Shown here: positions 21,970 through 33,103 of the stretch, in pieces
How positions within the stretch are numbered: position 1 is the stretch's first letter
Layout of the letters: the number at the start of each line of letters is the position of its first letter
NCBI GenBank assembly: GCA_002633025.1
Contig: NMRB01000127.1
Coordinates: 442,017-506,016, forward strand
Origin: Notospermus geniculatus
Taxonomy: Eukaryota; Nemertea; Pilidiophora; Heteronemertea; Lineidae
Direction of reading: 5' to 3'
DNA length: 64,000 nt
Notes under the pieces: model-generated
What the model was told of the DNA's origin: nothing
Database searches by the model: none
The model's input: only the letters and a program-made list of their open reading frames with translations
Position numbers and translations under genes: made by a program

Positions 21970-23469
21970 TCGCCTTCTCAGCACTCGCGACGGGTCAACG
22001 TTCCTGTGAACTTTTCATTCATCAAGGGACAAATGGCACGGAAAGAATCATAATGTCCATTAATGGACGATTCTTAGAGTGTAAGGATTCCATTTGCAAT
22101 TTGTCGGTCTAGAAATCACAGGCCAACCCAGGCGCTAACGTCATACTGTCATTGCAGGGCTTCCTTTTGAAGGAAGAGCGACGCCTTTAAGCCATTACTG
22201 ATTCACTCTGGGTTTCCTTGAGGAAGAATAGAAGACCTAGTCACAACTTAGCTGCGGAGCTGTTGGACTAAACGTTTTGAATTGTAAATGTGACCTACTA
22301 CATGGCTGTCCTTTCGCCGCCTTGGACAGTATTGGACCACAGTAAGCGATGACATCGGTACCAATACCGGTGCGAATTGGTTAATCCCCTGCTGTAGATA
22401 TTGCTGTTGAAGCCTCAAAAAAATAAAGCACACTACATAGACCATCGGTGTCCACTCTGACGCACGTTTCTTGCGATGTAAGTGCACGCTGGGGAAAAAA
22501 ACGGCCAGCAGAAAAAGTATCATATGGATGGAGGCACGTAATGAAAACATGTCACAATGGTTAACCATTGTAGCCAGCAGTAAAAAACGGCCGTCGACCA
22601 TAAAAAAGGAGATTAATTCAGACGTGCCCTCTTGATCTTTTTGCTGAAGACGATTCATTAATATCTTGCCTCCGCCGAAATGACCAACAAAGCATACTTC
22701 TCTCCTAAGTCTGCACCAGTGTGCAGTTTATTGCTGCATCTTTGTCTACCCGATACCAAAATACATGTATCTTGATAACCAGTTGGGAGCGTTTTTATCG
22801 GCAAAAATAATAACATATCTGAAATGAAGTTTTAGTTCTTCCGAAACGACATGCAGACATATTTTTTACGCATTGTCATTGGGTTGGACGGTCGTTGTTG
22901 TTGTCGTCGCCGCTTGCAATGTCTATTTCCAGAGGGGCGAATATCCATCTTCACCACAGTATGAAAAAAACGAGACTTTTTCAACTAGTGGAGATCACTG
23001 TTGGCCTGTAGGCCTGTTTCACGGTACTGGTCTTTGACAGCACTTACCAATGGCAATGGAAGATTATATGTTGTCGTCAAAGTCATCATGATCGCTACTT
23101 GGTGACACGGTGACTTTGTGACCAGTCAGATGACAGTATATACCGAAGGCTGTTCCGCCTGTAATCCTAAACGTTGCTCTGTCTCTGGCTCTTGTGACAT
23201 TTATTGATACTCTTCCCTCTTGTCGGTAATTTAAGTGGATGGCCTGGACATGCGATTATCTCTGCTAATTCCTGGTTCGGGTGACAGCTTTGGTAGAGCC
23301 GCTTAACAAACGGACACGTTACCTTCTACTTTGCCTGTCATGCATATTTCGGTGACCATGCATTCCATGACGGCAGGGACGTCTTCAAGGGCATGCAAGT
23401 CTTTTGTCAGGCCGATAGTGAACAATAGGTTTTGCCCCCAAGTGGGCAATATAGCTTCGTGAATAAGGT
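21970..23469. other. intergenic, no gene recognised
   Basis: A 136-codon minus frame (22248-22658) is low-complexity in places and lacks a domain. No repeat family was recognised. Confidence 0.35.
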
Positions 23470-23592
23470 CCTGGGTCCATATTCATAAAACTACATGTAC
23501 TTAAGTCTAGAGATGACACTTATCCTTTGTTCAACACAAAAGATAAGTATGCACACTTACACTTAAGTTATTTTTTAATGAATATGGGCCCT
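23470..23592. repeat. palindromic MITE (family A), upstream of a split partner
   Basis: CTGGGTCCATATTCATAAAA at the left and ATGAATATGGGCCC at the right pair through TTAAGTC/GACACTTA arms. It directly adjoins another family A palindrome, as at 13752-13974. Confidence 0.8.
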
Positions 23593-23686
23593 TGGTCCAT
23601 ATTCTTAAACATACTTACACGTAAGTCAAAGTGTGATACTTGTCTTTTGTGTTGAACAAGGTCTAAGTGTCACACTTAGACTTATA

Positions 23687-24485
23687 GGCCCGTATGCACC
23701 AAAGTGGTTTAAAATTTGGCTTAAACCTAGACTTACTAATCATGGCTTAAGTGTGGATTAAATCATCCGAACTTGAACCTGCACCAACATAGTTAAACCA
23801 CAGAATAAGTTGTCCATGGTTCATCCATGGTTGACCCAATTTCATAACATAAATGGCTATTACCAATGGATTAGGTCACACCCTGTGAACACGATCTCGT
23901 TGTATATGCTCTGGCAAAAATGACTTAATCCAAGTTTAATCTACCCCTCTGCCGAGCAATTGCTTGGGACACCTATTTCACTATCCCGCTGACTGTACTG
24001 GTGAACTTACACCTGCAAGATCACAATCTGTCATCTGGAAATGACCTGTGGCGTAAAATCGTAGCGTGAGTAAAAGCCTGTTAATTGGTGAAACAGCAGC
24101 GTTCCTGTTGGAGTTGGGTGTAATCTCTTCTTCCATCCAATCCAAAATTACATGTAGCAAAACGTTCTCCTTGGTGAAGCGGTATCTTTTGTGGAAATCA
24201 CCATCTCTAAACTCCTCCATCGGATTGCTCCTATCTCGAATCAGCCGTTCTGGCCGTTGAAAATTGTCAAAGCGTTGATCCAGTCCATCTTGTCACTTCA
24301 GTCACTTCTTCAAAAATGTCGTAATCCAAGTTTAAACCTACCCCTTGGCTGGTTTAGAATAATCTGTGGTTTAAACACTGGATAAAAGTTAATCCTTGTT
24401 GGTGCAGGCGGATTAATTTTTTAAACCATACTTAAACCTAGTTTAAGCCTAATCTAAGGTTTATCCACGTTGGTGCATACGGGCC
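23687..24485. mobile_element. PIF/Harbinger-type DNA transposon, internally degraded, 799 bp
   Basis: Terminal inverted repeats are GGCCCGTATGCACCAAAGTG and, in complement, GGCCCGTATGCACCAACGTG. Subterminal TTAAACC motifs are repeated. It contains a HARBI1-like fragment at 23981-24220. The exact target duplication is blurred: left flank CTTATA, right flank AAGTAG. Confidence 0.85.
23981..24220 (-). pseudogene. HARBI1-like transposase, N-terminal fragment
   Basis: The translated text FRDGDFHKRYRFTKENVLLH, then a stretch with SPINRLLLTLRFYATGHFQM and DLAGVSSP, matches the N-terminal region of PIF/Harbinger transposases. In that family the RYR start, LRFxATGxFQ and GVSxPTVSR order is usual. After SSP the frame shifts: the following bases read VSGIVK in the next frame before a stop. 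The DDE catalytic domain is absent, so it cannot encode an active nuclease. It lies inside the terminal inverted repeats of the 799-bp element. Confidence 0.8.
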
Positions 24486-24512
24486 AAGTAGTTTTATGAA
24501 TATGGACCCTGG

Positions 24513-25640
24513 GCGGCAGCAGGCTTTTTGCGGGGGGGGGGGCAAATTACACTTTTTGCCATTCTCCGGCCAAAATCTGCCTGTAAAACACCCTTTTCGG
24601 TGTTGTCTGATGGCGTCTGGGGACTGTCTCCCCTGTCCTCACGCAAACTAACGGCCATGCTTGCCCTCATTGAAGCACCTGGCCGATACACTGGCAGATG
24701 TACAGTCAAAAGAAAACTGGGTGGTCGAGAAAAACCAACCGAATCGGCGGCTTATGAATGAAAATATGGATAATAGCTCGATGATCATCTCTGACTGATA
24801 TCTCACCAATTTCCTAGAATATTAAATAGTTCACACATTCAGAACTTTAACTTTCACATAAGTGTGAACGATTGCACTGAAGTGCACTTGTTGCAATACT
24901 TGCTCCACTCAGCACAACATTTTTCGCTCTCACTTTTTTCATAACTGACGTCAATCTTGTAACTGATAGCGTATCTGCCTCTAATCCCGCTAACGCCTTC
25001 ATGTTTAGGCCATACGAGTCCTTAACTCTGGTTACTAATCCCTATGTCATCGTACAAACAGCATAAAGGATGGGACCATTTGAAAAATATGCGAATGCAA
25101 CTTAGCTGCGAGCAACGGCTTATATACTTCCATAATCCCCTGAGCACTTGGTTTCAATGTAGACCATACCGCACCGCACACCCTGGTTCTAGTATAGGAT
25201 GGTACCGGTAGTTTATCAAATCATTTTTGTTAGAAGACACGATATTTCCTGTTGTTGCAGTCTGAAAGGTCACTAACTTGTTCGACGGGCTTTGATTAAT
25301 CGAATACCTATTAATGCCGCTTCTACAGCGGCGCTCTCATAAAAACCACTTGGCTGTATCTCGCAGGTTAACCTCCGTAGGATCCATTACAGCTGATCAC
25401 TTCTAGTAGTGAACAGGAAGGCCAATTAGTATACACCGCACAAATCATGCTCCTTTTGGGACTTGGATGTGACTTTTATAAGGAACGAGAAAAGAAGATA
25501 CGGAGGGCTGAGGGTTGTGTTCTCATCGTCACGTTTCTTTCGTCAGTGAAGCGTACATCGCATGGGAGATGAATCACTCCCTTCGCCCCCACGAAGTTCT
25601 ACCTCCCACAAAGGTTTCTGACATCGCCACTGTTGTTCGT
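24513..25640. other. intergenic, no gene recognised
   Basis: A G11 run at 24532-24542 is followed by ordinary sequence. Frames of 71-77 codons overlap on opposite strands and show no domain. Confidence 0.35.
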
Positions 25641-26470
25641 GACTTACGGTGAACATGACATAGTATGAATAGTCATTGCTGTGCCTTGGCACCGTTATGA
25701 ACCTCGGTACAACGTGTTTTTCTGCTGCTCGTGAAATTCTGCTGCTACACCGGCCTCTACTTGCAAAACCCTGCCACTGTTATTCGTGGCTGCGGTAAAG
25801 GTACATGTAATAGAGTTTGAAGTCATCGCTGTGTTTTGGCAGCATCATAAATCCCTGTTTTCATTCGCAAAACCTTGCCCCTATGTTCGTGGCTGCAGTG
25901 AAGGTGATAGAGATTGAAGACGTTGCTGTTGCTGTGCCTTGGCACCATCATGAACCCCGGTCTCCACTCGCAAAATCGTGCCACTGTTGTACACAACGTG
26001 GCTGCAGTGAAGGTGAATAGAGTTTGAAGACATTACTGTGCCTTGGCACCATCGTGAACACCGGTCTCCACTCGCAAAATCGTGCCACTGTTGTACATAA
26101 CGTGGCTGCAGTGAAGGTGAATAGAGTTTGAAGACATTGCTGTGCCTTGGCACCATCGTGAACACCGGTCTCCACTCGCAAAATCGTGCCACTGTTGTAC
26201 ATAACGTGGCTGCGGAGAAGGTGATAGTTTCAAGTCATTGCTGTGCCTTGGCACCATCGTGCTTCCCAGTCTCTACTCACAAAACATTGCCACTTTGTTC
26301 GTGGCTGTGGTGAAGGTGGTGATCATTGCTATGCCTTGGCACCATCATGAACCCCGGTTTCACTCGCAAAACCTCGTCACTGTTGTTCGTGGCTGCGGCG
26401 AACGTGATAGTTTGAAAAGTCATTGCTTTACCTTGACACCATCATAAACTCCAGTCTGCACTCATAGAAG
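25641..26470. repeat. minisatellite, about 104-bp unit, eight copies
   Basis: The anchor CTGTGCCTTGGCACCAT occurs in exact or diverged form near 25679, 25829, 25932, 26036, 26140, 26241, 26329 and 26426. Central spacings are 103-104 bp, and the two central units are almost identical. Units also share CACTCGCAAAATCGTGCCAC and GTGGCTGCAGTGAAGGTGA. Overlapping open frames on both strands derive from the repeat. Confidence 0.9.
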
Positions 26471-26805
26471 CATTTACCTGGATAACAATCCGATCAAACA
26501 TCAAACATAATAAAGTAAGATACAAATTCACTTTGTAGCTGTAAAATGAACATCTATAATGCATTAAGTCATAATATGCTTTCTCCTGCAAACTAATTTA
26601 TAATCTTGTATTTTGATAGCAACAAGGTATGATGGGCTTGATTCTAAATGATATAAGGCCATCACAACAAGTCATTCACCGCTGCGGCGAGAATTTGAAT
26701 GGAAAAAGCTATCAATTCAAAGAGAGTGAAAATATTTTAACGTACGTTTCATTACCGGTAGCTCTTTAGGTACACGTCGAAAGAGTATCACTGCATTGTG
26801 ATAGA

Positions 26806-27118
26806 CTTGGGTTTTATATGCGCTCTGTCGAATACTTCAAGAAAACATACAATGTAATCAGAAGAATGAANTGTGGTTTTGAGGACCACACCATCCTAGG
26901 AAGCTCTCAGCAAGCAACTAGTAAGAATGGTCCGTAGAATGGTTTTATGGAACAAGATTTAGTTGTTTTCCAACAAGCAACCAACTAAGCAGTTGGAATC
27001 TTGCTAAGCCCTAGTATCATTCCAAGTTAGAATGCTTTTATGGAATTGGCCCCTGGGTTTTATATGCGCTCTGTCGAATACTTCAGGAAAACATACAATG
27101 TAATCAGAAGAATGAAAC
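26806..27118. other. single-N join with a duplicated 65-bp flank
   Basis: Bases 26806-26870 (tgggttttatatgcgctctg, ending gaagaatgaa) are repeated at 27054-27117 with one mismatch. The first copy stops exactly at the lone n (26871). This is what an unresolved overlap or haplotype join leaves behind. The 180 bases between may be present in only one haplotype. Confidence 0.75.
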
Positions 27119-27289
27119 TGGGTTGCGAGACGAGATAAATGAAAAATAATTTTTAAAATACTGAATCGAGAAAAATGTACCAAATACAATGTATGGCATT
27201 TTCACTCCATGACAGTATTGGGCTAATCTTTTTACAGTTGGAGGAAACCGGAGTCCGGAAGGAGCCGGCACTGTCAAAGAGAGTAGCAC

Positions 27290-27395
27290 TCGTTTTACAA
27301 GAAAAGCTGGTCAGCAGAGATCGAACCCGGAACCCCAGAGGTGACAGGCACCGAAGTTGCCACTTCACCACCCTGACAGCCCTGAAATAAAAGGA
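27290..27395 (-). repeat. tRNA-derived SINE head, minus strand
   Basis: The minus strand reads an A-box-like GGTGGTGAAGTGGC and a B-box GGGTTCGATCTC about 40 bases apart. The stems do not pair as in a working tRNA, so it is read as a SINE head. Confidence 0.5.
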
Positions 27396-29558
27396 TGCTG
27401 GACGGACGCTCATAAAGTTAGAATCTAATGCATCCTGAGCTCGGAGCAATAACTTACCACACCTCGACGCTTTTTGTCTTTTTCAAGTTCATCACATTAT
27501 TACATTTCAATTCAGATTCTCAACTCAGAGGACTTGACAGGCAACTTTTTTTTTCTTTTCTACATTATCTCTGGTTGGAGATGATGTTATAATTGGTTCC
27601 CTGGTTCCTGCAAATGTCGGCCATGTCACTGTGAACGGAACAGGATGCCATTAGAGTGACATTCGTCGACAAATTGGACATGCGTTGAGAGAGAACAAAT
27701 GTCAAAAAGATGCAAAGGTATCTTTTTTTAGGAATCAATTGGTATAATTTCCTTTCTGGATACCACAAGGTGTGAGACTGACAAGAAAGTTATTCGTGGG
27801 GGCTCTCGTGATGCAAAAATGAAAAGTTTGGAAGCTTCAACAGGGTATTTTAGGCGTATTCCACAACTTAGAACATAAGAAGTATAAAGGTATCAGGTAC
27901 ATGTATAGAGTTTATTGGCCTTTCACACGACTGATACCCACATCCATGTCATCTGATTCGTCTCTGATCTTTTCGACCTACGCCAACCTCGCGAGGCAAA
28001 AAAGTCCATGATCTGATCAATAGTTGTTAGTCAACAACACAATGAGGTTGCAATATAAAAAGACGACTGGGATGTGTGTGAAATCTGCCAAGTTGAGACA
28101 ACATGGTTAAAGATAGTTTAGCCTTATTAGATCATGATGTGAAATCGATTGTTTAACTCATGGAACGAATGTTTCAATCTCAGAGAAAAAGCCGAAAGCA
28201 GTCGTGACTTTAATGGCTACAGATGATAGAATATATATTTCCCGCCTTAAGGCCTGCGGTGTTTCATAACTCAATCAGACAGTGTGCAGTCAAATGACTC
28301 CGCTAATGGCCAACCATAGGATATTCCGGTTTTGTATGGCGACCAAATTAGCACGATCATTGTCTGACAGTTCTTCGAATGATGCGACGCAAGGAAGTGG
28401 ACGAGTTATACAGTGCTGTGAAATCGAAGGGAAATACCGTCGGGTAGCATGAGTATGCACCCCACGCCGACAACAAAATATCGATGGTGCCCGACTCGAC
28501 AATAAACCATTCTTTCCAGTACGGATCGGCCTAATGTCGTTCGTCCATGTCCAAATGTGACGATTTACTACCAATGGTCGGTTATTGCAACCAACACCCA
28601 TCCAAATGCCTGTTAAGGCGAACCGAAGCCTATTCGAGAGGAAACTATACATGTGTATATTCGTTAATGAGGTGGACATTGGAGTGTCCCTATTAGAAAG
28701 TGTTTCCTGTGTTGAAATCCGATCACCAGTTTTGCTCCAGAGCCAAGAACGCCCTGGACGTTTCAAATGGACCGTAATTGCTTCTTACATCTCACTGGAG
28801 ACAATAATGATGCCTCGTCCATCATCATTTGCTGTTGATGTAAGCACCTAAAACACTTCCGATACCACAACAAGTAATTACTGCCTTACGTGTGAAGTTA
28901 TTGTCAAGATAGTGCCGTTTCCTGGCTAAAACTAGTTATACGCCACCAAACACTGGCCGCAATATAAATATGGAAAGACCAAAAATATCAAAAATAGATG
29001 CAGCACTTTACTTAATTAACCAATGACAGGCCGGTATTCGAGTGCAGCCGAGGGAAACGTGAAGTACTTTTTGATTGGCTCAAACAATGGATACATACAC
29101 GTCGTATCGTTTGCTTTGGACTCCGTCATTGAGTATGGCGCCTTGTTTGATTGTAAGCTTGTCGTTTATTGGATGGTGCCGACGCTATTTTTATCCTACG
29201 CTCACAATGCCATCCATTGGCTAACAACAAAAATGTCCTTCCAATCCTAGCCCTGGTTGTGCGTGCGCACACGTCAGCAAGCATGTACAAACACGACGTA
29301 AGCGGAGTAAGCACTCAGTATCAACGAATGGTAAACCAAACTGCGGCTAAAAGAGTTGGATCAGGATTATATTTTGCTATGGGGCTTTTTAGACTGCGGC
29401 TTCCGGGGAGGCCGGGTGATGCAGAGGATTAACGATTAGTGTCATCTGCGCGATGAATGTGAAATCTAAGTCCCTCTTCCAAGGACAAAGCAATTATCGC
29501 GTTGCCTGTGATTCAAAGAATAATGCATGCCGTGCCTTGGCACCAAAAGGAATCAATA
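27396..29558. other. intergenic, no gene recognised
   Basis: The 158-codon minus frame at 28290-28766 overlaps an 88-codon plus frame and neither has a domain. Nothing else is supported. Confidence 0.35.
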
Positions 29559-29815
29559 CAGTGTCACCTCTGTAAAAAGGACATCTTTGGGACTGTCACG
29601 TGCTGTCCGCATTAAGGCCCGTTTCCACTTGAGCGTTTTACGCCGCGTTTTGACGCTTCGCCCATTGTTTGGAACCAGAGCGGCGGAAAATAACAAAAGA
29701 TTTGACGCATCACGCGGCGTAAAACGCTCTAGTGGAAACGGGCCTTTAGAGATGTCAAAATGAACAGACGTGCCCACTTGGGTCCTTAATAGAGAGGTGT
29801 CCTCCTGGCAGAGAT
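29559..29815. mobile_element. MITE (family H) disrupted by a second MITE
   Basis: The left part AGTGTCACCTCTG and following GGACTGTCACGTGCTGTCC, and the right part GAGGTGTCCTCCTGGCAGAG, match the two ends of the intact element at 61713-61879. The right terminus is missing. The block between them is the element at 29615-29745. Confidence 0.7.
29615..29745. mobile_element. hairpin MITE (family F), TTA target duplication
   Basis: AGGCCCGTTTCCACTTGAGC and its complement bound the element, with GCGTTTTACGCCGCG arms. TTA flanks at 29612-29614 and 29746-29748. The 3-bp TWA duplication suggests mobilisation by a PIF/Harbinger transposase. Confidence 0.85.
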
Positions 29816-31356
29816 GACGTCACGTGACATTCAAATGGAATGGAATGCGACGTCATTGTCGTATCGTTGACGTTTACCGTCCATTTTCTTAACCTCTCTA
29901 ACGCACTCACGCGCACGGAAGATTTTAACGCGGAAAACATTAAAGGATGAACATGACATTAAGGTTTTGCCAATACTCGTTAAGTTCATCAGTCATTCCC
30001 AATGCTGCTATTCGTAGAAGACGGATTGTTTTCTCGTATCCATTACAGCAATTGCTGTCTTAGCATTTCAATCCGGGTCGGCGTTCACCTTCTCAATTTT
30101 CTTTAGTCTGGTGATAAGTTTCTTTCGGTTGTGACAAGAATGATTTTTATGACAGTAGACATTCCGTCGACATTCTTTAAGGCGTTTACTTATTCATCAT
30201 TTCGACCCCCCCCCGCCATCTTGGATTTTGTGCCTGCGCACTTATCTGGGAGCTATTTTGCAAAGCAGAGTTGATAGTATAGTATTGACGACCGGAAGTA
30301 GTCAAGCTGGACATGCGCAGATGTTGATCTGGGAGGCAAACCAATGCATGTGATTGGTCGGGAGATACAAATTTGCCTAGTGCGCATGTGCAGTTTGCAA
30401 GAAATTCAAGATGGCGCGGGGCCGTCGAAACGATGATGAATAACTGTGGATGCATAGATCCATCCTTACCCAGGCTTGTTTTCGAGAAATCACGGTTTCG
30501 ATACCCGGCAAATATCTTCTCTTCGCCGTCGTACCGTTCGTAAATATCACACCGGCCTGGTCTTAAATGGCGTGAACGATAAAAAAATAGTGCACGAACT
30601 GCTGCTCCTTGATTTCTGCCGGGGGAAGTTTTCTGGTGAGACTCTTAACGTAAGTATTACGATTAGTTGATCACCGGTTAAACAGCATCCAGAGCGCGGA
30701 CACTCGAACGGATCAATAGAGCACTTGACGTCGTCTCAACCAGCTTGTTTGCGCCAAACAACTCAAAGACGTTATTCACGAGGAAATAAGAACGACGAGA
30801 TGCTCGACTTCTCCTCTGTGCGTGGTTCAAAGAGAACGAGCCCACACCATACACTTTGATATTTCAACCTTTTCTTGCAAGTTTATGCTAGATTACGGCA
30901 GAGGTAATCTTTCAAATATCGAACTGCATGAAATGTACGTTATACATGTGGTGAGTATACACATGTGGTTTCACATCTAAAGGAGTACTTTATAACAAAA
31001 GTCGATAGTTGTCACGCTACAATAGCCCATTCGACAATATCTTGATCTCGGTCCCTTAGAAAGTAATGACAGAAAATAATGTCGAGTTGGATCGCGGATG
31101 ACGTCATCGACTGATATCCGAAACCAATCAAGCATGTTGTATAATCTCAGTTCCTGTGGGCAACTTTTGGCCACCATGGAGTAGGCGTCCCTAGAATTTT
31201 TTTTGGAAAGCCATTAAGGTTACATTATCAGTTTCTTACTGAAAGGAACAGTACTTTTCAGGATCGCTAATGAAGTGCTGCCACCTATTGACGATAAGTC
31301 TCTATTTGTTCGTGCATCAGGTTTTTACCTCCGGCTCCGATAATACTAAAATAAAG
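29816..31356. other. intergenic, no gene recognised
   Basis: Frames up to 89 codons occur, none with a domain. A C9 run is at 30207-30215. Confidence 0.35.
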
Positions 31357-31645
31357 CCAATTTCAATAAGGTTTTCACTAAATTTCATCACATTTAATCA
31401 CAATCTTTCTGCTATCTTAATTTTCACGAAAGTCCGACATATCGGATCCCTTTCTCAAATTCCATTTGACTTCGTTACAATGTTCAATGAACAATGCGAT
31501 GCATTACGTTTTTCAAAATGGCGGTAAACACGAACTGCGACTTTGTGAAAAATTTTGTTCACGTGGGATTTAATTGGAAACTGAAACCCACGGTGGCTGT
31601 TGCGACGATGGAATTTAGTGAAAACCGTTTTGAAATTTGTTGAGC
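31357..31645. mobile_element. diverged member of the long-TIR MITE family (family G)
   Basis: The ends TTTCAATAAGGTTTTCACTA and, in complement, TTTCAAAACGGTTTTCACTA pair. The interior shares GTCCGACATATCGGATCCCT, then TTCTCAAA, and the TTTCAAAATGGCGG centre with 21531-21969. Confidence 0.75.
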
Positions 31646-33000
31646 ATTAACGGAGCCATGCCATGATGCTGAAGTAAAGAAAAAAAACTTGACGCAATAA
31701 AGACTTGAAAGAGATGGTAATTCTGTACTTCCGGGAACATTCCCCCAGTACTCTGTTAATTAGGTTAAGCCATTGATAACTTGACGAAGAAGCTTGAAGC
31801 AACGAAAACAGTGCTTAATGATCCTTTGTCAGCCCGGGTAATTACGGTAATGGGCGATCAGCTTGACGAAGGGTGGCAAACAAGGGGATCATCCTAGTGC
31901 CTAGCTGGAGGTTAGCTCTCATCTGACAGTAAATGCGTCAGGAAGGGAGTCTTTGATGAAGAGCAGTGTCTTATCAATTGTTCACCATATCTTGCACGAA
32001 CCTAAAGGCCTATGTACACTATCAACATTTCAGGACACATGTCGCGACACATGTGTCCGACACAGATGGACACAGAAATTTTGTCCCTGTATACACTAGA
32101 CACATGTCGGGACACATGCTGCGACACAGTGTTGGGACACATGTTGCCAATATTTTTGCTCTGTACACACTGTCAACATTTCCAGCAACACGGTGTGTCG
32201 TACACATGTATCCCAAAGATGTATTTTGCCTTAGAAACCGGAACAATAGAATGGGTTAAGAGGTACGGGAGAGCAGTTTTGCCGACAGCGTTGAAGTCGA
32301 TATGTGGCGGTGTCCGATACCTTGCTAGGTAAAGACAAAGTAAGATGTATTCAGAATCATATAAAGTTTTGGAATGTCGCGTGGAGAAACGGCGAAAACA
32401 ACCAGGATACGAGTTAATGTTATTCTCTTCTAAAGTTTCGTGTAACGTTCTGATTCAAGGCTTTTGGTAAGTGTAACCAGGTATTATAATACCTCCATGG
32501 TGTAACATGTCTGGTTGTTTCTCTGGATAGAAAGTCGTTGACTGTGTTTCCATCTCGCTGTAGGGCCTCGCTAAGGAGGCAGGTGAGTTGCCCGCAGTGA
32601 AACAGCAGTCGGAATTGACCGAGGTCAACGTCCTGTGTTGAAAGGCGTTGATTTTTGATTGTTTCCGGCCGTTGTCATGAAAAACAAATCGGTTATTTAG
32701 TGCAAGACTGATAGTGAGCAATAACCATTTAGTATATTGACCATGAGTTATATTGCTCCCAAGATACACATTATACTCTTCGTGATCTTGCAATAATGAG
32801 CCCTGATATCATGTCATGCATCCTAGAGAATACATCATATTTGATGATATTGTACCTCAAGGTCGTTGATTGGTTGATACGCATCACGTGGCTATGTAGG
32901 CTACCATTTTCTAATTTTACGCGGGTGGATTAGTTCAGTGACATCGGTCAGTTTTACCTTATTATTTCCGTTCGATATGGAAAACGGTGTCCTGCATATT
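31646..33000. other. intergenic with ACACATGT-rich segment
   Basis: Between 32009 and 32215, GACACATGT recurs many times, and TACAC(A)CTGTCAACATTTC-like text occurs twice (about 32017 and 32165). This looks like a degenerate inverted-repeat element or simple repeat. The two overlapping frames of about 100 codons there are products of the repetition. Confidence 0.45.
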
Positions 33001-33103
33001 GGGGGACATACCGAAATGTCACCCCTCGAAAACTATTATTGACCTTGCCCCAGAAAGCCTCGGTGGACAAATTTTTCTCGAGATGACATTTCGGTCTTTC
33101 CCC
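33001..33103. repeat. 103-bp hairpin element
   Basis: GGGGACATACCGAAATGTCA and, in complement, GGGGAAAGACCGAAATGTCA form the arms around CTCGA. No second copy was recognised in the window. Confidence 0.6.

Larger units (their letters stand above)
23593..24512. repeat. family A palindrome interrupted by a Harbinger-type insertion
   Basis: The first part is 23593-23686 (TTGGTCCATATTC to CACACTTAGACTTA). The last part is 24486-24512 (AAGTAGTTTTATGAATATGG ACCCTGG). Compared with the intact copy at 13752-13863 (CTTAGACTTAAGTAGTTTTA), the two parts join directly, showing that 23687-24485 was inserted later. Confidence 0.88.

Noticed and set aside
28290-28766. 158-codon minus-strand frame
   Set aside because: No domain, no recognisable splice sites, and opposite-strand frames of similar quality.
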